This document shows positions 8,897 to 17,543 of a stretch of DNA of 54,184 nucleotides, piece after piece (within the stretch, counting starts at the first letter, position 1; every line of letters begins with the position of its first letter). Origin of the DNA: Caulobacteraceae bacterium (GTDB lineage: Bacteria; Pseudomonadota; Alphaproteobacteria; Caulobacterales; Caulobacteraceae); NCBI GenBank assembly GCA_027487945.1, contig JAIYCQ010000001.1, positions 1-54,184 on the forward strand. The letters run 5' to 3'. Below the pieces are notes generated by a model. It did not search any database. It saw only the letters and a program-made list of their open reading frames with translations, and was not told the DNA's origin. Position numbers and translations under genes: made by a program.

Positions 8897-10336
8897 ATGT
8901 CCGACCCGATACCCGAAACCGCCGGCGCCTACATCCGGCTGCCCAGACCGAAGTCCGCCGGCTGGGGCGGCAAGGCCCTGCTGGTCTGCCTGCTGGCCCT
9001 GCTGATGGCCATTCCCGGCCTGTTCGTGCTGGGCCTGGTGCACGACCGCGCCAACCGCTCCGAAAAGGTGGTGGGCGAGGTTTCCGGCATGAAGGGCGGC
9101 GCCCAGCAGGTGCTCGGCCCGCTGATCGTCGCCCCGTACGTCATCCCGGCCGCCAAGGCGGGCGAGGAGGCCCGCTACGGCTGGTACGTGCTGTCGCCGG
9201 ACACCGGCGCGGCCACCGCAAAGGTGGCCAGCAGCACGCTGAAGCGCGGCATCTTCACCGTGCCGGTCTATGAGGCGAGCGTCGACATCGAGGCGGTGTT
9301 TCCGGCCGTGCCGACCGCGCCCGGCGTCCCGGCCGGCGCGACCGTGGACTGGAGCCGGGCCCGGGTTGTGCTCGGCTTCTCCGATCTGCGCGGCGGCAAG
9401 CTGGATCCGGCGGGCGTCGTGGCCGGCCCGAACGGCCCGGCCCAGCTGGCCTTCGCCCCCGCGTCGGACATCGGCCTTGGCCAGCCCGGTCGGGCGACCG
9501 AAAGCGGCGAGGCCCTTCCCGACGGCGGCGGCTTCGGCCTGATGAGCGCGCCGGCCGCCTCGCTGCTGGCCGGTGGTAGCTTCCGGACGCGGCTGGTCTT
9601 CACCGGGGCCCAGCGCCTGTCGATCATGCCCTTCGCCCGATCCACCCGGGTGACCGTCACCGGCGACTGGCCTGATCCGGGCTTTGACGGCGGCTTCTCG
9701 CCGACCGCGCGGCAGGTCAGCGACGCCGGGTTCAAGGCCGACTGGACCGTGCCCTTCATGGCGCGAGGGCTGGCGGCGGAAGGCCCGTCCGACGCGGTGT
9801 CGCTGCTCGAACTCGGTCGCAAGGACCTGGGCGTCAGCTTCGTGCCGGCCAACAATCCCTATCAGTTCGTGATGCGGGCCCTGAAGTACGCGGTGATGTT
9901 CATCGGCCTGGTCTTCCTGACCTTCTTCGTGTTCGAGGCGCTGTCGGGACGCCGGCTGCACGCGGCCCAGTATGTGCTGATCGGCCTGGCCCAGATGGTC
10001 TTTTACCTGCTGCTGCTCAGCCTGTCGGAGTATGTCGGCTTTGACTGGGGCTTCGCGATCGCCGCCGTGGCGACGGTGCTGCTGATCGGCCTCTACGCCG
10101 GCGCCGCCTTCCGGGCCGCGCGCTACCGGGTGCAGGCGATCGTGGTGTTCAGCCTGGTCTACGGCCTGATCTACCTGCTGATGCGGCTCGAGGATTTCGC
10201 GCTGCTGGCCGGCTCGGTCGCCGCCTTCACCGGCCTGACGGCGGCCATGTGGCTGACCCGGAACATCGACTGGTACGGCGGCAAGGGTCAGGTTGTCGCG
10301 AGCGACTCTCAGAAACCCCCGTTGCAACAGGGGTAA
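8897..10336 (+). CDS. creD: Inner-membrane protein CreD family
   Basis: A CreD-type integral membrane protein of 479 residues. One membrane segment lies near the N-terminus (about 24-46), followed by a large periplasmic region to about 320, then a cluster of five or so hydrophobic segments to about 460. Family hallmarks are GPLIVAPYVIP early on and NPYQFVMRALKYAVMFI at the start of the membrane cluster. In enterobacteria CreD belongs to the CreBC regulon and affects envelope integrity and colicin tolerance; no creBC genes are seen here. ATG 8897 is preferred over ATG 8894 because GGAGG at 8886-8890 is then 6 nt away. It sits between sdhA and sdhB, with a hairpin after it. Confidence 0.88.
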   Translation: MSDPIPETAGAYIRLPRPKSAGWGGKALLVCLLALLMAIPGLFVLGLVHDRANRSEKVVGEVSGMKGGAQQVLGPLIVAPYVIPAAKAGEEARYGWYVLSPDTGAATAKVASSTLKRGIFTVPVYEASVDIEAVFPAVPTAPGVPAGATVDWSRARVVLGFSDLRGGKLDPAGVVAGPNGPAQLAFAPASDIGLGQPGRATESGEALPDGGGFGLMSAPAASLLAGGSFRTRLVFTGAQRLSIMPFARSTRVTVTGDWPDPGFDGGFSPTARQVSDAGFKADWTVPFMARGLAAEGPSDAVSLLELGRKDLGVSFVPANNPYQFVMRALKYAVMFIGLVFLTFFVFEALSGRRLHAAQYVLIGLAQMVFYLLLLSLSEYVGFDWGFAIAAVATVLLIGLYAGAAFRAARYRVQAIVVFSLVYGLIYLLMRLEDFALLAGSVAAFTGLTAAMWLTRNIDWYGGKGQVVASDSQKPPLQQG

Positions 10337-10347
10337 CGCCACGGAAT

Positions 10348-10374
10348 GGCCCCTGTCCGGCGTGGACAGGGGCC
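10348..10374 (+). terminator. Perfect 11-bp hairpin between creD and sdhB
   Basis: GGCCCCTGTCC (10348-10358) and GGACAGGGGCC (10364-10374) form an 11-bp perfect stem with a 5-nt loop, 11 nt after the creD stop. There is no T run, so it may be a factor-dependent terminator, an RNA stabiliser or a DNA-binding site. Its right arm overlaps the -35 region of the proposed sdhB promoter. Confidence 0.5.
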
Positions 10375-10391
10375 GCTACGCGCACTAGATC
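10363..10391 (+). promoter_or_regulatory. Probable separate promoter for sdhB
   Basis: TGGACAG (10363-10369), a 14-nt spacer and ACTAGATC (10384-10391) match the Caulobacter sigma-73 consensus at 5/7 fixed -35 positions and 7/8 -10 positions. RNA would start near 10398, about 29 nt before the sdhB ATG. This fits the hairpin and the creD gene separating sdhB from sdhCDA. Confidence 0.45.
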
Positions 10392-10426
10392 GTCATCCAG
10401 GCAAGGTTACGGAACGAAGCGGCGTC

Positions 10427-11209
10427 ATGGTTCAACTCGCGCTCCCCAAGAATTCCCGCGTCGGCAAGGGCAGGCACTACGCCGCTCCGGTCGGGGCCAA
10501 GCGCGTCAAGACGTTCAAGATCTACCGCTACGATCCGGAAGGGACCGAGAACCCGCGCTGGGACACCTATGACGTCGACGTCGACGCCTGCGGCCCGATG
10601 CTGCTGGACGTCCTCATCCACATCAAGAACCACGTCGACCCGACCCTGACCTTCCGCCGGTCCTGTCGCGAAGGGGTCTGCGGCTCCTGCGCCATGAACA
10701 TCGGCGGCCGCAACACCCTGGCCTGCACCCAGGGCTGGGAAGACGTCGTCGGCAAGGAAATCCAGATCGCCCCGCTGCCGAGCCAGCCGGTGGTCAAGGA
10801 CCTGGTCCCCGACCTGACCCTGTTCTACGCCCAGTACGCCTCGATCGAGCCCTGGCTCCATACCGAGACGCCCGAGCCCCAGACCGAGTGGAAGCAGTCG
10901 GAGACCGACCGCGCCAAGCTGGACGGCCTGTACGAGTGCATCCTCTGCGCCTGCTGCTCGACCTCCTGCCCCAGCTACTGGTGGAACGGCGAGAAGTACC
11001 TGGGCCCGGCCACGCTGCTGCACGCCTACCGCTGGCTGATCGACAGCCGCGACGAGTCGACCGGCGACCGCCTCGACGCGCTTGAGGACCCGTTCAAGCT
11101 CTACCGCTGCCACACGATCATGAACTGCGCCCAGGTCTGCCCCAAGGGGCTGAACCCGGCCAAGGCCATCGCCGAGATCAAGAAGATGATGGTGGAGCGC
11201 GTGGCCTAG
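10427..11209 (+). CDS. sdhB: Succinate dehydrogenase iron-sulfur subunit
   Basis: Electron-transfer subunit of complex II, 260 residues. The N-terminal plant-type ferredoxin domain carries the [2Fe-2S] ligands Cys80, Cys85, Cys88 and Cys100 ([10 protein letters not shown]...LAC). The C-terminal domain has [16 protein letters not shown] from residue 171 and [17 protein letters not shown] further on, which hold the [4Fe-4S] and [3Fe-4S] clusters. The frame is open upstream to 10346, but ATG 10427 gives the family start. Convergent with the toxin gene, sharing the CTAG stop at 11206-11209. Confidence 0.97.
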   Translation: MVQLALPKNSRVGKGRHYAAPVGAKRVKTFKIYRYDPEGTENPRWDTYDVDVDACGPMLLDVLIHIKNHVDPTLTFRRSCREGVCGSCAMNIGGRNTLACTQGWEDVVGKEIQIAPLPSQPVVKDLVPDLTLFYAQYASIEPWLHTETPEPQTEWKQSETDRAKLDGLYECILCACCSTSCPSYWWNGEKYLGPATLLHAYRWLIDSRDESTGDRLDALEDPFKLYRCHTIMNCAQVCPKGLNPAKAIAEIKKMMVERVA

Positions 11210-11580
11210 GCCAGCTTCAGGCCGCAGTGGGCTTCAAAGTGTCGGAAGTCGCTGTCCAGGGTGATGAGGGCCAGTCCTGCATCTATGCAGCATTGGGCTA
11301 TCAGCGCATCGAGCGCGCGCGCCCTCAACCCTTTGGCCCTCAGCGTTCGGCGGGCGATTCCCGCGCGATCCCAGAAACCGTCGATGAGCGGCAGCGTCGG
11401 CGCGTCGTTGAGCAACCTGTCCATCGTCGGATTGTGGACGGACCCGGCGCGCAATTCGGTCACCACCGGAGGCGGCAGCCACAGGGTTTGAGCTCTGATG
11501 GCGGCTGAAAGCTGCCTGACCCGGGGATCGGGATCGCCTCGCAGGAAGCCGATCAACGCCGAGGTATCGGCAGCGATCAC
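11206..11580 (-). CDS. vapC: PIN-domain ribonuclease toxin, VapC-like
   Basis: A 124-residue PIN domain. The acidic active-site residues are visible: Asp5 in [16 protein letters not shown], Glu in VVTELRAG, Asp in [10 protein letters not shown] and Asp in [11 protein letters not shown]. VapC toxins are Mg-dependent endoribonucleases, often cutting tRNA or rRNA, neutralised by a partner antitoxin. The GTG start overlaps the antitoxin stop by 4 nt (GTGA), the usual toxin-antitoxin arrangement. All four acidic positions are intact, so it is probably active. It abuts sdhB in a tail-to-tail orientation with a shared CTAG. Confidence 0.85.
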   Translation of the reverse strand: MIAADTSALIGFLRGDPDPRVRQLSAAIRAQTLWLPPPVVTELRAGSVHNPTMDRLLNDAPTLPLIDGFWDRAGIARRTLRAKGLRARALDALIAQCCIDAGLALITLDSDFRHFEAHCGLKLA

Positions 11581-11804
11581 CGGTCCCTGCCGAAATCATA
11601 GTCCTTGTCTTCACGAGACGCCTCGAGATCGTAGTCGAAGTCGACCTTTCCCTCGAGCGCCTGCAGGCCTTTGTAGAAGCGCTCGTGAGCGATCTTCTGC
11701 AGGCCGATGCGCAGTGTTTCCGAGATACCGACCCCCGTCTCTTCCTGGGCCGAGGCCAGGAGACCGGCGGGGACGAAGGCGGTGATTTTCTTCATCTCGG
11801 TCAT
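11577..11804 (-). CDS. Antitoxin partner of the PIN toxin
   Basis: A 75-residue protein beginning MTEMKKITAFVPAGLL; the sequence to about residue 40 (KKITAFVPAGLLASAQ...GISETLRIGLQ) looks like a ribbon-helix-helix DNA-binding unit, and the acidic tail rich in Asp/Glu would wrap the toxin. It stands directly before the PIN gene with a 4-nt overlap. The open frame continues far upstream, but ATG 11804 (or 11795) fits best. An inverted repeat lies just upstream and may be its operator. I recognise the arrangement rather than a named family. Confidence 0.75.
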   Translation of the reverse strand: MTEMKKITAFVPAGLLASAQEETGVGISETLRIGLQKIAHERFYKGLQALEGKVDFDYDLEASREDKDYDFGRDR

Positions 11805-11815
11805 GACCGTATCGT

Positions 11816-11834
11816 GCCATATCTGAGGTATGGC
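11816..11834. promoter_or_regulatory. Inverted repeat upstream of the antitoxin
   Basis: GCCATA (11816-11821) and TATGGC (11829-11834) flank a 7-nt spacer, 12 bp before the antitoxin start; TGGCGCCA (11831-11838) adds a second short palindrome. Position suits autoregulation by the antitoxin; the divergent membrane-protein gene starts 17 bp beyond. Confidence 0.4.
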
Positions 11835-11850
11835 GCCAAATGCTGGCAAG

Positions 11851-12399
11851 ATGACCAACCCGTGGTCCTGGGCCGCCCTGCTCTGGGGCGCGGCTGAGGG
11901 ATTCCTGTTCTTCATCGTGCCCGATGTGATCATCGGTTTGATCGCCCTGCGGAAAGGCCTTCGGGCCGGCCTGCTGGCCGCCCTGCTGGCCGCCACCGGC
12001 GCGGCGCTTGGCGGCGGGGCCATGTACCTCTGGGCGCAGAGCCAGCCGGCGCAGGCCCGGGCCGCCGTGGCCGCCGTGCCGGCCGTCTCCGACGCCATGG
12101 TCGCCCGCGCCGACCGCGAGATGGCGGCGGGCTGGCTCACGGCGGCGATGAAGGGTCCGCTGACCAGCACGCCCTACAAGGTTTACGCCGCCCTGGCCCC
12201 GGCACAGGGGGTCAGCCTGCCGGCCTGGGTCGCGGCGGCCTGGCCGGTGCGACTGCCGCGGTTCCTGCTCGTGGCGGTCGGGATGGCGCTGATCGGAGGC
12301 GTGATCCGCGAGCGGTTGTCACCCCGTATTGGGCTGGCCGTCTTCACGTCGGGCTGGGTCTTGTTCTATGGCTGGTTCTGGCTGAGCCATCCTGGCTGA
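11851..12399 (+). CDS. Small integral membrane protein, possibly DedA/VTT-like
   Basis: A 182-residue protein with hydrophobic stretches at about 5-25, 33-60, 140-158 and 165-178. The central GPLTSTPYKVYAALA segment followed by LPRFLLVAVGMALIGG recalls the re-entrant PYK region of DedA/VTT (SNARE-associated) membrane proteins, but the similarity is weak by eye. ATG 11830 is an alternative start (adding seven residues). It is divergent from the antitoxin. Function not recognised. Confidence 0.65.
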   Translation: MTNPWSWAALLWGAAEGFLFFIVPDVIIGLIALRKGLRAGLLAALLAATGAALGGGAMYLWAQSQPAQARAAVAAVPAVSDAMVARADREMAAGWLTAAMKGPLTSTPYKVYAALAPAQGVSLPAWVAAAWPVRLPRFLLVAVGMALIGGVIRERLSPRIGLAVFTSGWVLFYGWFWLSHPG

Positions 12400-12484
12400 G
12401 ACAAAATGAGCCGACAGGCGGAGCGCCGCTTGCAAAAAAGTGACGCGGTCGTCATTTTCCGCGCGAAGTTCGGGGAGATCCTGG

Positions 12485-14075
<1,591 letters not shown>

Positions 14076-14082
14076 GGCGACC

Positions 14083-14118
14083 GGGGACAGCTACCGGCGA
14101 TAGGCGGCAGCTGTCCCC
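14083..14118. terminator. Hairpin between convergent fdx and divL
   Basis: GGGGACAGCT (14083-14092) pairs with AGCTGTCCCC (14109-14118), a 10-bp perfect stem over a 16-nt loop in the 45-bp gap between the two convergent genes. No T run. The same GGGGACA...TGTCCCC core recurs near 33740 and, as GGGGAC...GTCCCC, near 41230, so this may be a repetitive palindrome doing terminator duty. Confidence 0.5.
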
Positions 14119-14120
14119 CT

Positions 14121-16439
14121 CTAGAACCCCAGTTCCCGCTGGCCGCTGACCACGAGGGCGGCTTCGGGCAGGTGGCAGGTGAAGGTGGCGCCCTGGTTCG
14201 GCTCGCTCTCCAGCGCCACCCAGCCGCCGTGCAGCTCGATCAGAGCCTTGACCAGGGCCAGCCCGAGGCCGGGGCCCCCGCGTTCGCGGCCGACGAAGCG
14301 GTCGAAGATGTGGGCCTGGACGTGAAAGGGTACGCCGCGTCCGGTGTTGGTCACCGACAGCCGCACCTCGCCCGCCGCCCGAACCGCCGACAGCGTCACC
14401 CGTCCCTCCGGCGGCGTCTGGCGCAGGGCGTTCTCGACCAGATGGTCCAGGGTCTGACCCAGCCGGCGCGTGTCGCCGCGGATCAGGCCGATGTCGTCGC
14501 CGATCTCCAGCACCAGTTCGACCTTCTGGGCGCCGGCCTGCGGGCGCCAGCGCTCGGCCGCCCCGGTCATCAGGCCGTCGACATGGACATCGCCCATCTC
14601 CAGCGCCATCTCCCCGGCGTCGATGGCGGCGATGTCGAGCACGTCGTCGATCGAGCGGCCCAGCTGGGTCGCCGCCTGCCGCACGGAGGACAGGTGCGAG
14701 CGGCCGCGCTCCGGGATGGCGTCGCCCATCCGGTCGAGCAGCTCGGAATAGCCGATGATCGTCGTCAGCGGCGTGCGCAGCTCGTAGGAGACGTTGCCGA
14801 CGAACTCCCGCTTCAGCCGCTCGGCGCTGTCCAGCGCCTGCTCCCGGTCGGCCAGGGCGCCCTCGAGACGGCGGGCGTCGGTGATGTCGGCGAAGGCGAT
14901 CAGGGTGGCCCCGTCGGGCAGGGGCCGTGACTGCCAGGAGACGATCCGCCCGTCCGAGGTGCGGTTCTCGCCGGAGGTCGGCGCCCGCGCTTCGGGATCG
15001 GGATCGGCTACCCGGGCCTTCAAATCGCGCCAGAAGACCATGTCGTGCAGGCGCGGCACGCAGATCTCCACGACCCGCTCGAAGTCGACCGCCGCCTCCA
15101 TGTCGGCGGCGCTGACGTTCCAGAAGCGCTCGAACGCCTCGTTGTGCAGCCGCAGCCGGCCATCCGAGCCGAACACGACGACCGCGTCGTTCAGCTTGTC
15201 GAGCGTCGCCTTCTGGACCTTCAGCTGGGCGTTGTACTGGGCCTTCAGCTTCAGGTCGTCGGTGATGTCGGAGAACAGCAGCAGCAGGCCGCCCATCGGA
15301 TGCGGCTGGCGCACCAGGCGAAGGGTGCGGCCGTCGGGCAGCATCCACAGATCGTCGGGCTGGCGGCCGAGCGTCTCGTAGCGGGCCAGCTCGGCGGCCT
15401 TCCACTTCGCGTACTCGGACGTCTCCGGCAGGCGCTGACGCTGGCGTAGCCGGTCGAGGATCTCGCCGTGCGTCGGCCGCTCCGACAGCCAGGCCGGTTC
15501 CAGGGCCCAGAGCTGGGCGAAGGCGGCGTTGTGGAACACCAGCCGCCGCGTGGCGCCGAAGATGGCGACGGCCTCGGCGATATGGTTCAGCGTCTCGTCA
15601 TGGGCCTCGACGTGGCGGCGGAAAGCGTCCTGGGTCTCCTCGGCCTGGGTGACGTCGGTGCTCCGCACCCCGACCCCGCCGCCCTCCAGGGGCTGGGCGA
15701 CCAGCTTCAACGCCCGGCGACGACCGCCCAGCGACACCCAGCGCATGGCCTCGCGGCGTTCGCCCAGGTTGGCGGCCTCGGCGGCCAGCATGTCGGCGCT
15801 CTTGTCGAGCGACAGGCCCCGCGCGGCCGCGTCCTGGGCCGTCGCGGCCCCGACCGCATCGAGCCAGGCGCTGTTGGCCCACTGCACCGTCCCGTCGGCC
15901 GAGGCGATCCAGGCCGGGTCGGCGGAGGCGTCGAGGAAGGCGGCCAGCCGCGCGGCGCTGGGCAGGGCGGCCTCCTCCTCGGCCGAGGCGGTCAGCCGCA
16001 GCCAGGCCAGCACCCCGGCGGCCCGTCCCTCGACCGAGACCGTCCCCCTCGGGCCGCGCACCTCGAAGGCGCAGGCCTCGCCGCGTTCGAACAGGGCCCG
16101 CAGGCGGGCGGCGTGGTCCGGATCGGCCCGCATCAGGGCGTTGACCACCGCCTGCGGCTCGACCCCCTCCACGGCCATCGCCGCCGCGCAGGCGGTCAGG
16201 CTCTCGTCGCCGGAGGCCAGGTGGGCGCGGCCGTCGTCGATGACCAGCAGGGCGCTGTCGAAGGCCTCGGCCGAGGCCTGGGCGGCCTCGGCGCTCATCT
16301 GGGCGATCTCCAGCCGGTCCTGCAGGCGGCGCAGGCGACGGTCCATGGCCCGCCGCTGGGCAAGGCTCCACAGCGCCGCGCAGAGGGCCAGACAGACCGC
16401 GCCGGCCGCCGCCGCGACGATCAGGTCCATCTGCGTCAT
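14121..16439 (-). CDS. divL: DivL-type PAS sensor pseudokinase with tyrosine in place of His
   Basis: A 772-residue protein: one N-terminal membrane segment (about 5-27), PAS-like regions at about 165-265, 280-395 and 405-525, a dimerisation helix pair from about 540, and an ATPase domain with N (VENALRQ, about 668), G1/G2-like regions (TNTGRGVPF, about 697; GGPGLGLALV, about 721). The H-box reads EFVGNVSYELRTPLTTIIGY: the phospho-acceptor His is Tyr552 (codon 14784-14786). This is the mark of Caulobacter DivL (769 residues, Tyr550), an essential polar protein that binds DivK~P and the cell-cycle kinase CckA and so sets CtrA activity. Two GAATC sites lie just before the start. Identification rests on length, layout and the Tyr. 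Confidence 0.93.
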   Translation of the reverse strand: MTQMDLIVAAAAGAVCLALCAALWSLAQRRAMDRRLRRLQDRLEIAQMSAEAAQASAEAFDSALLVIDDGRAHLASGDESLTACAAAMAVEGVEPQAVVNALMRADPDHAARLRALFERGEACAFEVRGPRGTVSVEGRAAGVLAWLRLTASAEEEAALPSAARLAAFLDASADPAWIASADGTVQWANSAWLDAVGAATAQDAAARGLSLDKSADMLAAEAANLGERREAMRWVSLGGRRRALKLVAQPLEGGGVGVRSTDVTQAEETQDAFRRHVEAHDETLNHIAEAVAIFGATRRLVFHNAAFAQLWALEPAWLSERPTHGEILDRLRQRQRLPETSEYAKWKAAELARYETLGRQPDDLWMLPDGRTLRLVRQPHPMGGLLLLFSDITDDLKLKAQYNAQLKVQKATLDKLNDAVVVFGSDGRLRLHNEAFERFWNVSAADMEAAVDFERVVEICVPRLHDMVFWRDLKARVADPDPEARAPTSGENRTSDGRIVSWQSRPLPDGATLIAFADITDARRLEGALADREQALDSAERLKREFVGNVSYELRTPLTTIIGYSELLDRMGDAIPERGRSHLSSVRQAATQLGRSIDDVLDIAAIDAGEMALEMGDVHVDGLMTGAAERWRPQAGAQKVELVLEIGDDIGLIRGDTRRLGQTLDHLVENALRQTPPEGRVTLSAVRAAGEVRLSVTNTGRGVPFHVQAHIFDRFVGRERGGPGLGLALVKALIELHGGWVALESEPNQGATFTCHLPEAALVVSGQRELGF

Positions 16440-16441
16440 TG

Positions 16442-16457
16442 GAATCCAGCCCGAATC
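16442..16457. promoter_or_regulatory. Pair of GANTC (CcrM) sites at the divL start
   Basis: GAATC occurs at 16442-16446 and 16453-16457, 2 and 13 bp ahead of the divL ATG on its upstream side. In Caulobacter GANTC is methylated by CcrM and read by GcrA. The sites are seen; any regulation of divL by them is inference. Confidence 0.35.
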
Positions 16458-16533
16458 ATCTCGGGGCCAAGATAGACAAGGCGGGCGCCCCCGGCGACTG
16501 GCGAACCGTCGCCCCCGGCGCCATGTTCACCGC

Positions 16534-16932
16534 ATGACCCGTACATTCGGCCCCGCGCCCTCCCTCGACGACTTCGCCGCTATCGCCGGGCAGGCGTTCA
16601 TCGACCTGCCCGAGCCGTTCCGGGGGCTGGCGGCCGAGGCGGTGATCCGCATCGACGACTTCGCCGACGAGGCCGTGCTCGACGAGATGGGCATCCCCGA
16701 TCCGTTCGAGCTGACCGGCCTCTACCAGGGCGTCGACCTGTCCCGGCGCACGGTGTTCGAGGCGACCCCGCCGCCGATGATCTTCCTCTACCGTCGTCCG
16801 ATCCTCGACGAATGGGCAGAGCGGGGCGACGTAACGCTGGAAGAGCTGATCGCTCATGTGCTCGTGCATGAGATCGGCCACCACTTCGGCCTGTCCGACG
16901 ACGACATCGACGCCATCGAAGACGAAGCCTGA
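16534..16932 (+). CDS. Minimal zinc metallopeptidase (zincin) family protein
   Basis: A 132-residue acidic protein with HEIGHHFGLSD at residues 112-122: His112, Glu113 and His116 of an HExxH site, with Asp122 as the likely third ligand. This is the small 'minimal MMP-like' metallopeptidase family found across alphaproteobacteria and actinobacteria; substrates are unknown. The start is ATG 16534; the longer open frame upstream runs through the divL region on the other strand and is not coding. The gene is divergent from divL over a 94-bp gap. Confidence 0.85.
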   Translation: MTRTFGPAPSLDDFAAIAGQAFIDLPEPFRGLAAEAVIRIDDFADEAVLDEMGIPDPFELTGLYQGVDLSRRTVFEATPPPMIFLYRRPILDEWAERGDVTLEELIAHVLVHEIGHHFGLSDDDIDAIEDEA

Positions 16933-16974
16933 ACGAATCTGCTAGCCCGACCCCCGTCCGCTGAAGAGCCGCCC

Positions 16975-17412
16975 ATGCACGCCCCCGCCTTCGACTATGA
17001 CGCCGTCACCCGCGACATGCCCGAGGCCCGGGTCAAGCGCGGCGAGAACTATGCCGACAAGGGCTGGGCCAGCCTGGTGGAGGTGACGCCGGCCGGGGTG
17101 CTGGCCCATGTGCTCGGCGAGCAGGGCATCGCCTATGTCGTCGAGGTCTCCGCCGCCGACGGCTCGGACGGCCGCTGCACCTGCAAGGATTTCGAGGAGA
17201 ACCGTCTGCGCTGCAAGCACGTCGTGGCGGCGATCCGCACGGTGCTCGACGCCGATGACGCCACGCTCGAGGACGCCGCCGAACGCCTGCCCCGCCTGCT
17301 TGACCAGCTGGAGATGGAGGCGCGCGACGACTGCGACGCCCTGGTCGAACGCGCCCGCCGCGACCCGGCGCTGCTGCGGGCCCTCGAAGGGGCGGCGGAC
17401 CCGGAAGGTTAA
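16975..17412 (+). CDS. SWIM zinc-finger protein
   Basis: A 145-residue protein with one SWIM finger: Cys68, Cys70, Cys80 and His82 in the pattern CxC-x9-CxH (GRCTCKDFEENRLRCKHVV). SWIM domains bind DNA or proteins, for example in Rad51-linked repair factors and SWI2/SNF2 helicases. A helical acidic region follows to the C-terminus. There is no enzymatic domain. The stop codon lies inside a short palindrome, GAAGGTT-a-AACCTTC (17404-17418). Confidence 0.83.
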   Translation: MHAPAFDYDAVTRDMPEARVKRGENYADKGWASLVEVTPAGVLAHVLGEQGIAYVVEVSAADGSDGRCTCKDFEENRLRCKHVVAAIRTVLDADDATLEDAAERLPRLLDQLEMEARDDCDALVERARRDPALLRALEGAADPEG

Positions 17413-17423
17413 ACCTTCGTTAG
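17404..17423. promoter_or_regulatory. Palindrome and CtrA-like half-sites before the ferritin-like gene
   Basis: GAAGGTT-a-AACCTTC spans 17404-17418. Overlapping it, TTAA-N7-TTAG at 17409-17423 matches the CtrA box TTAA-N7-TTAA at 7 of 8 positions. It is about 120 bp upstream of the GTG at 17544. A weak -35-like TTGACC lies at 17450-17455 between them. Any CtrA binding is speculative. Confidence 0.25.
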
Positions 17424-17543
17424 AAGATGACGCCCCCGTCACTTTCCCGTTGACCTTGCGTCCCGCCAAGTGGACAGTGTTCACATCATGCGAGAGGCCC
17501 GGCCAACGGGTCCCGCTTTCCCACGAGGCCGGAGGAGTTTGCC

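Noticed and set aside
15529..16533. Long N-terminal extension of the minimal zincin gene
   Set aside because: It lies antisense to divL; the zincin domain starts at ATG 16534 and matches the family length.
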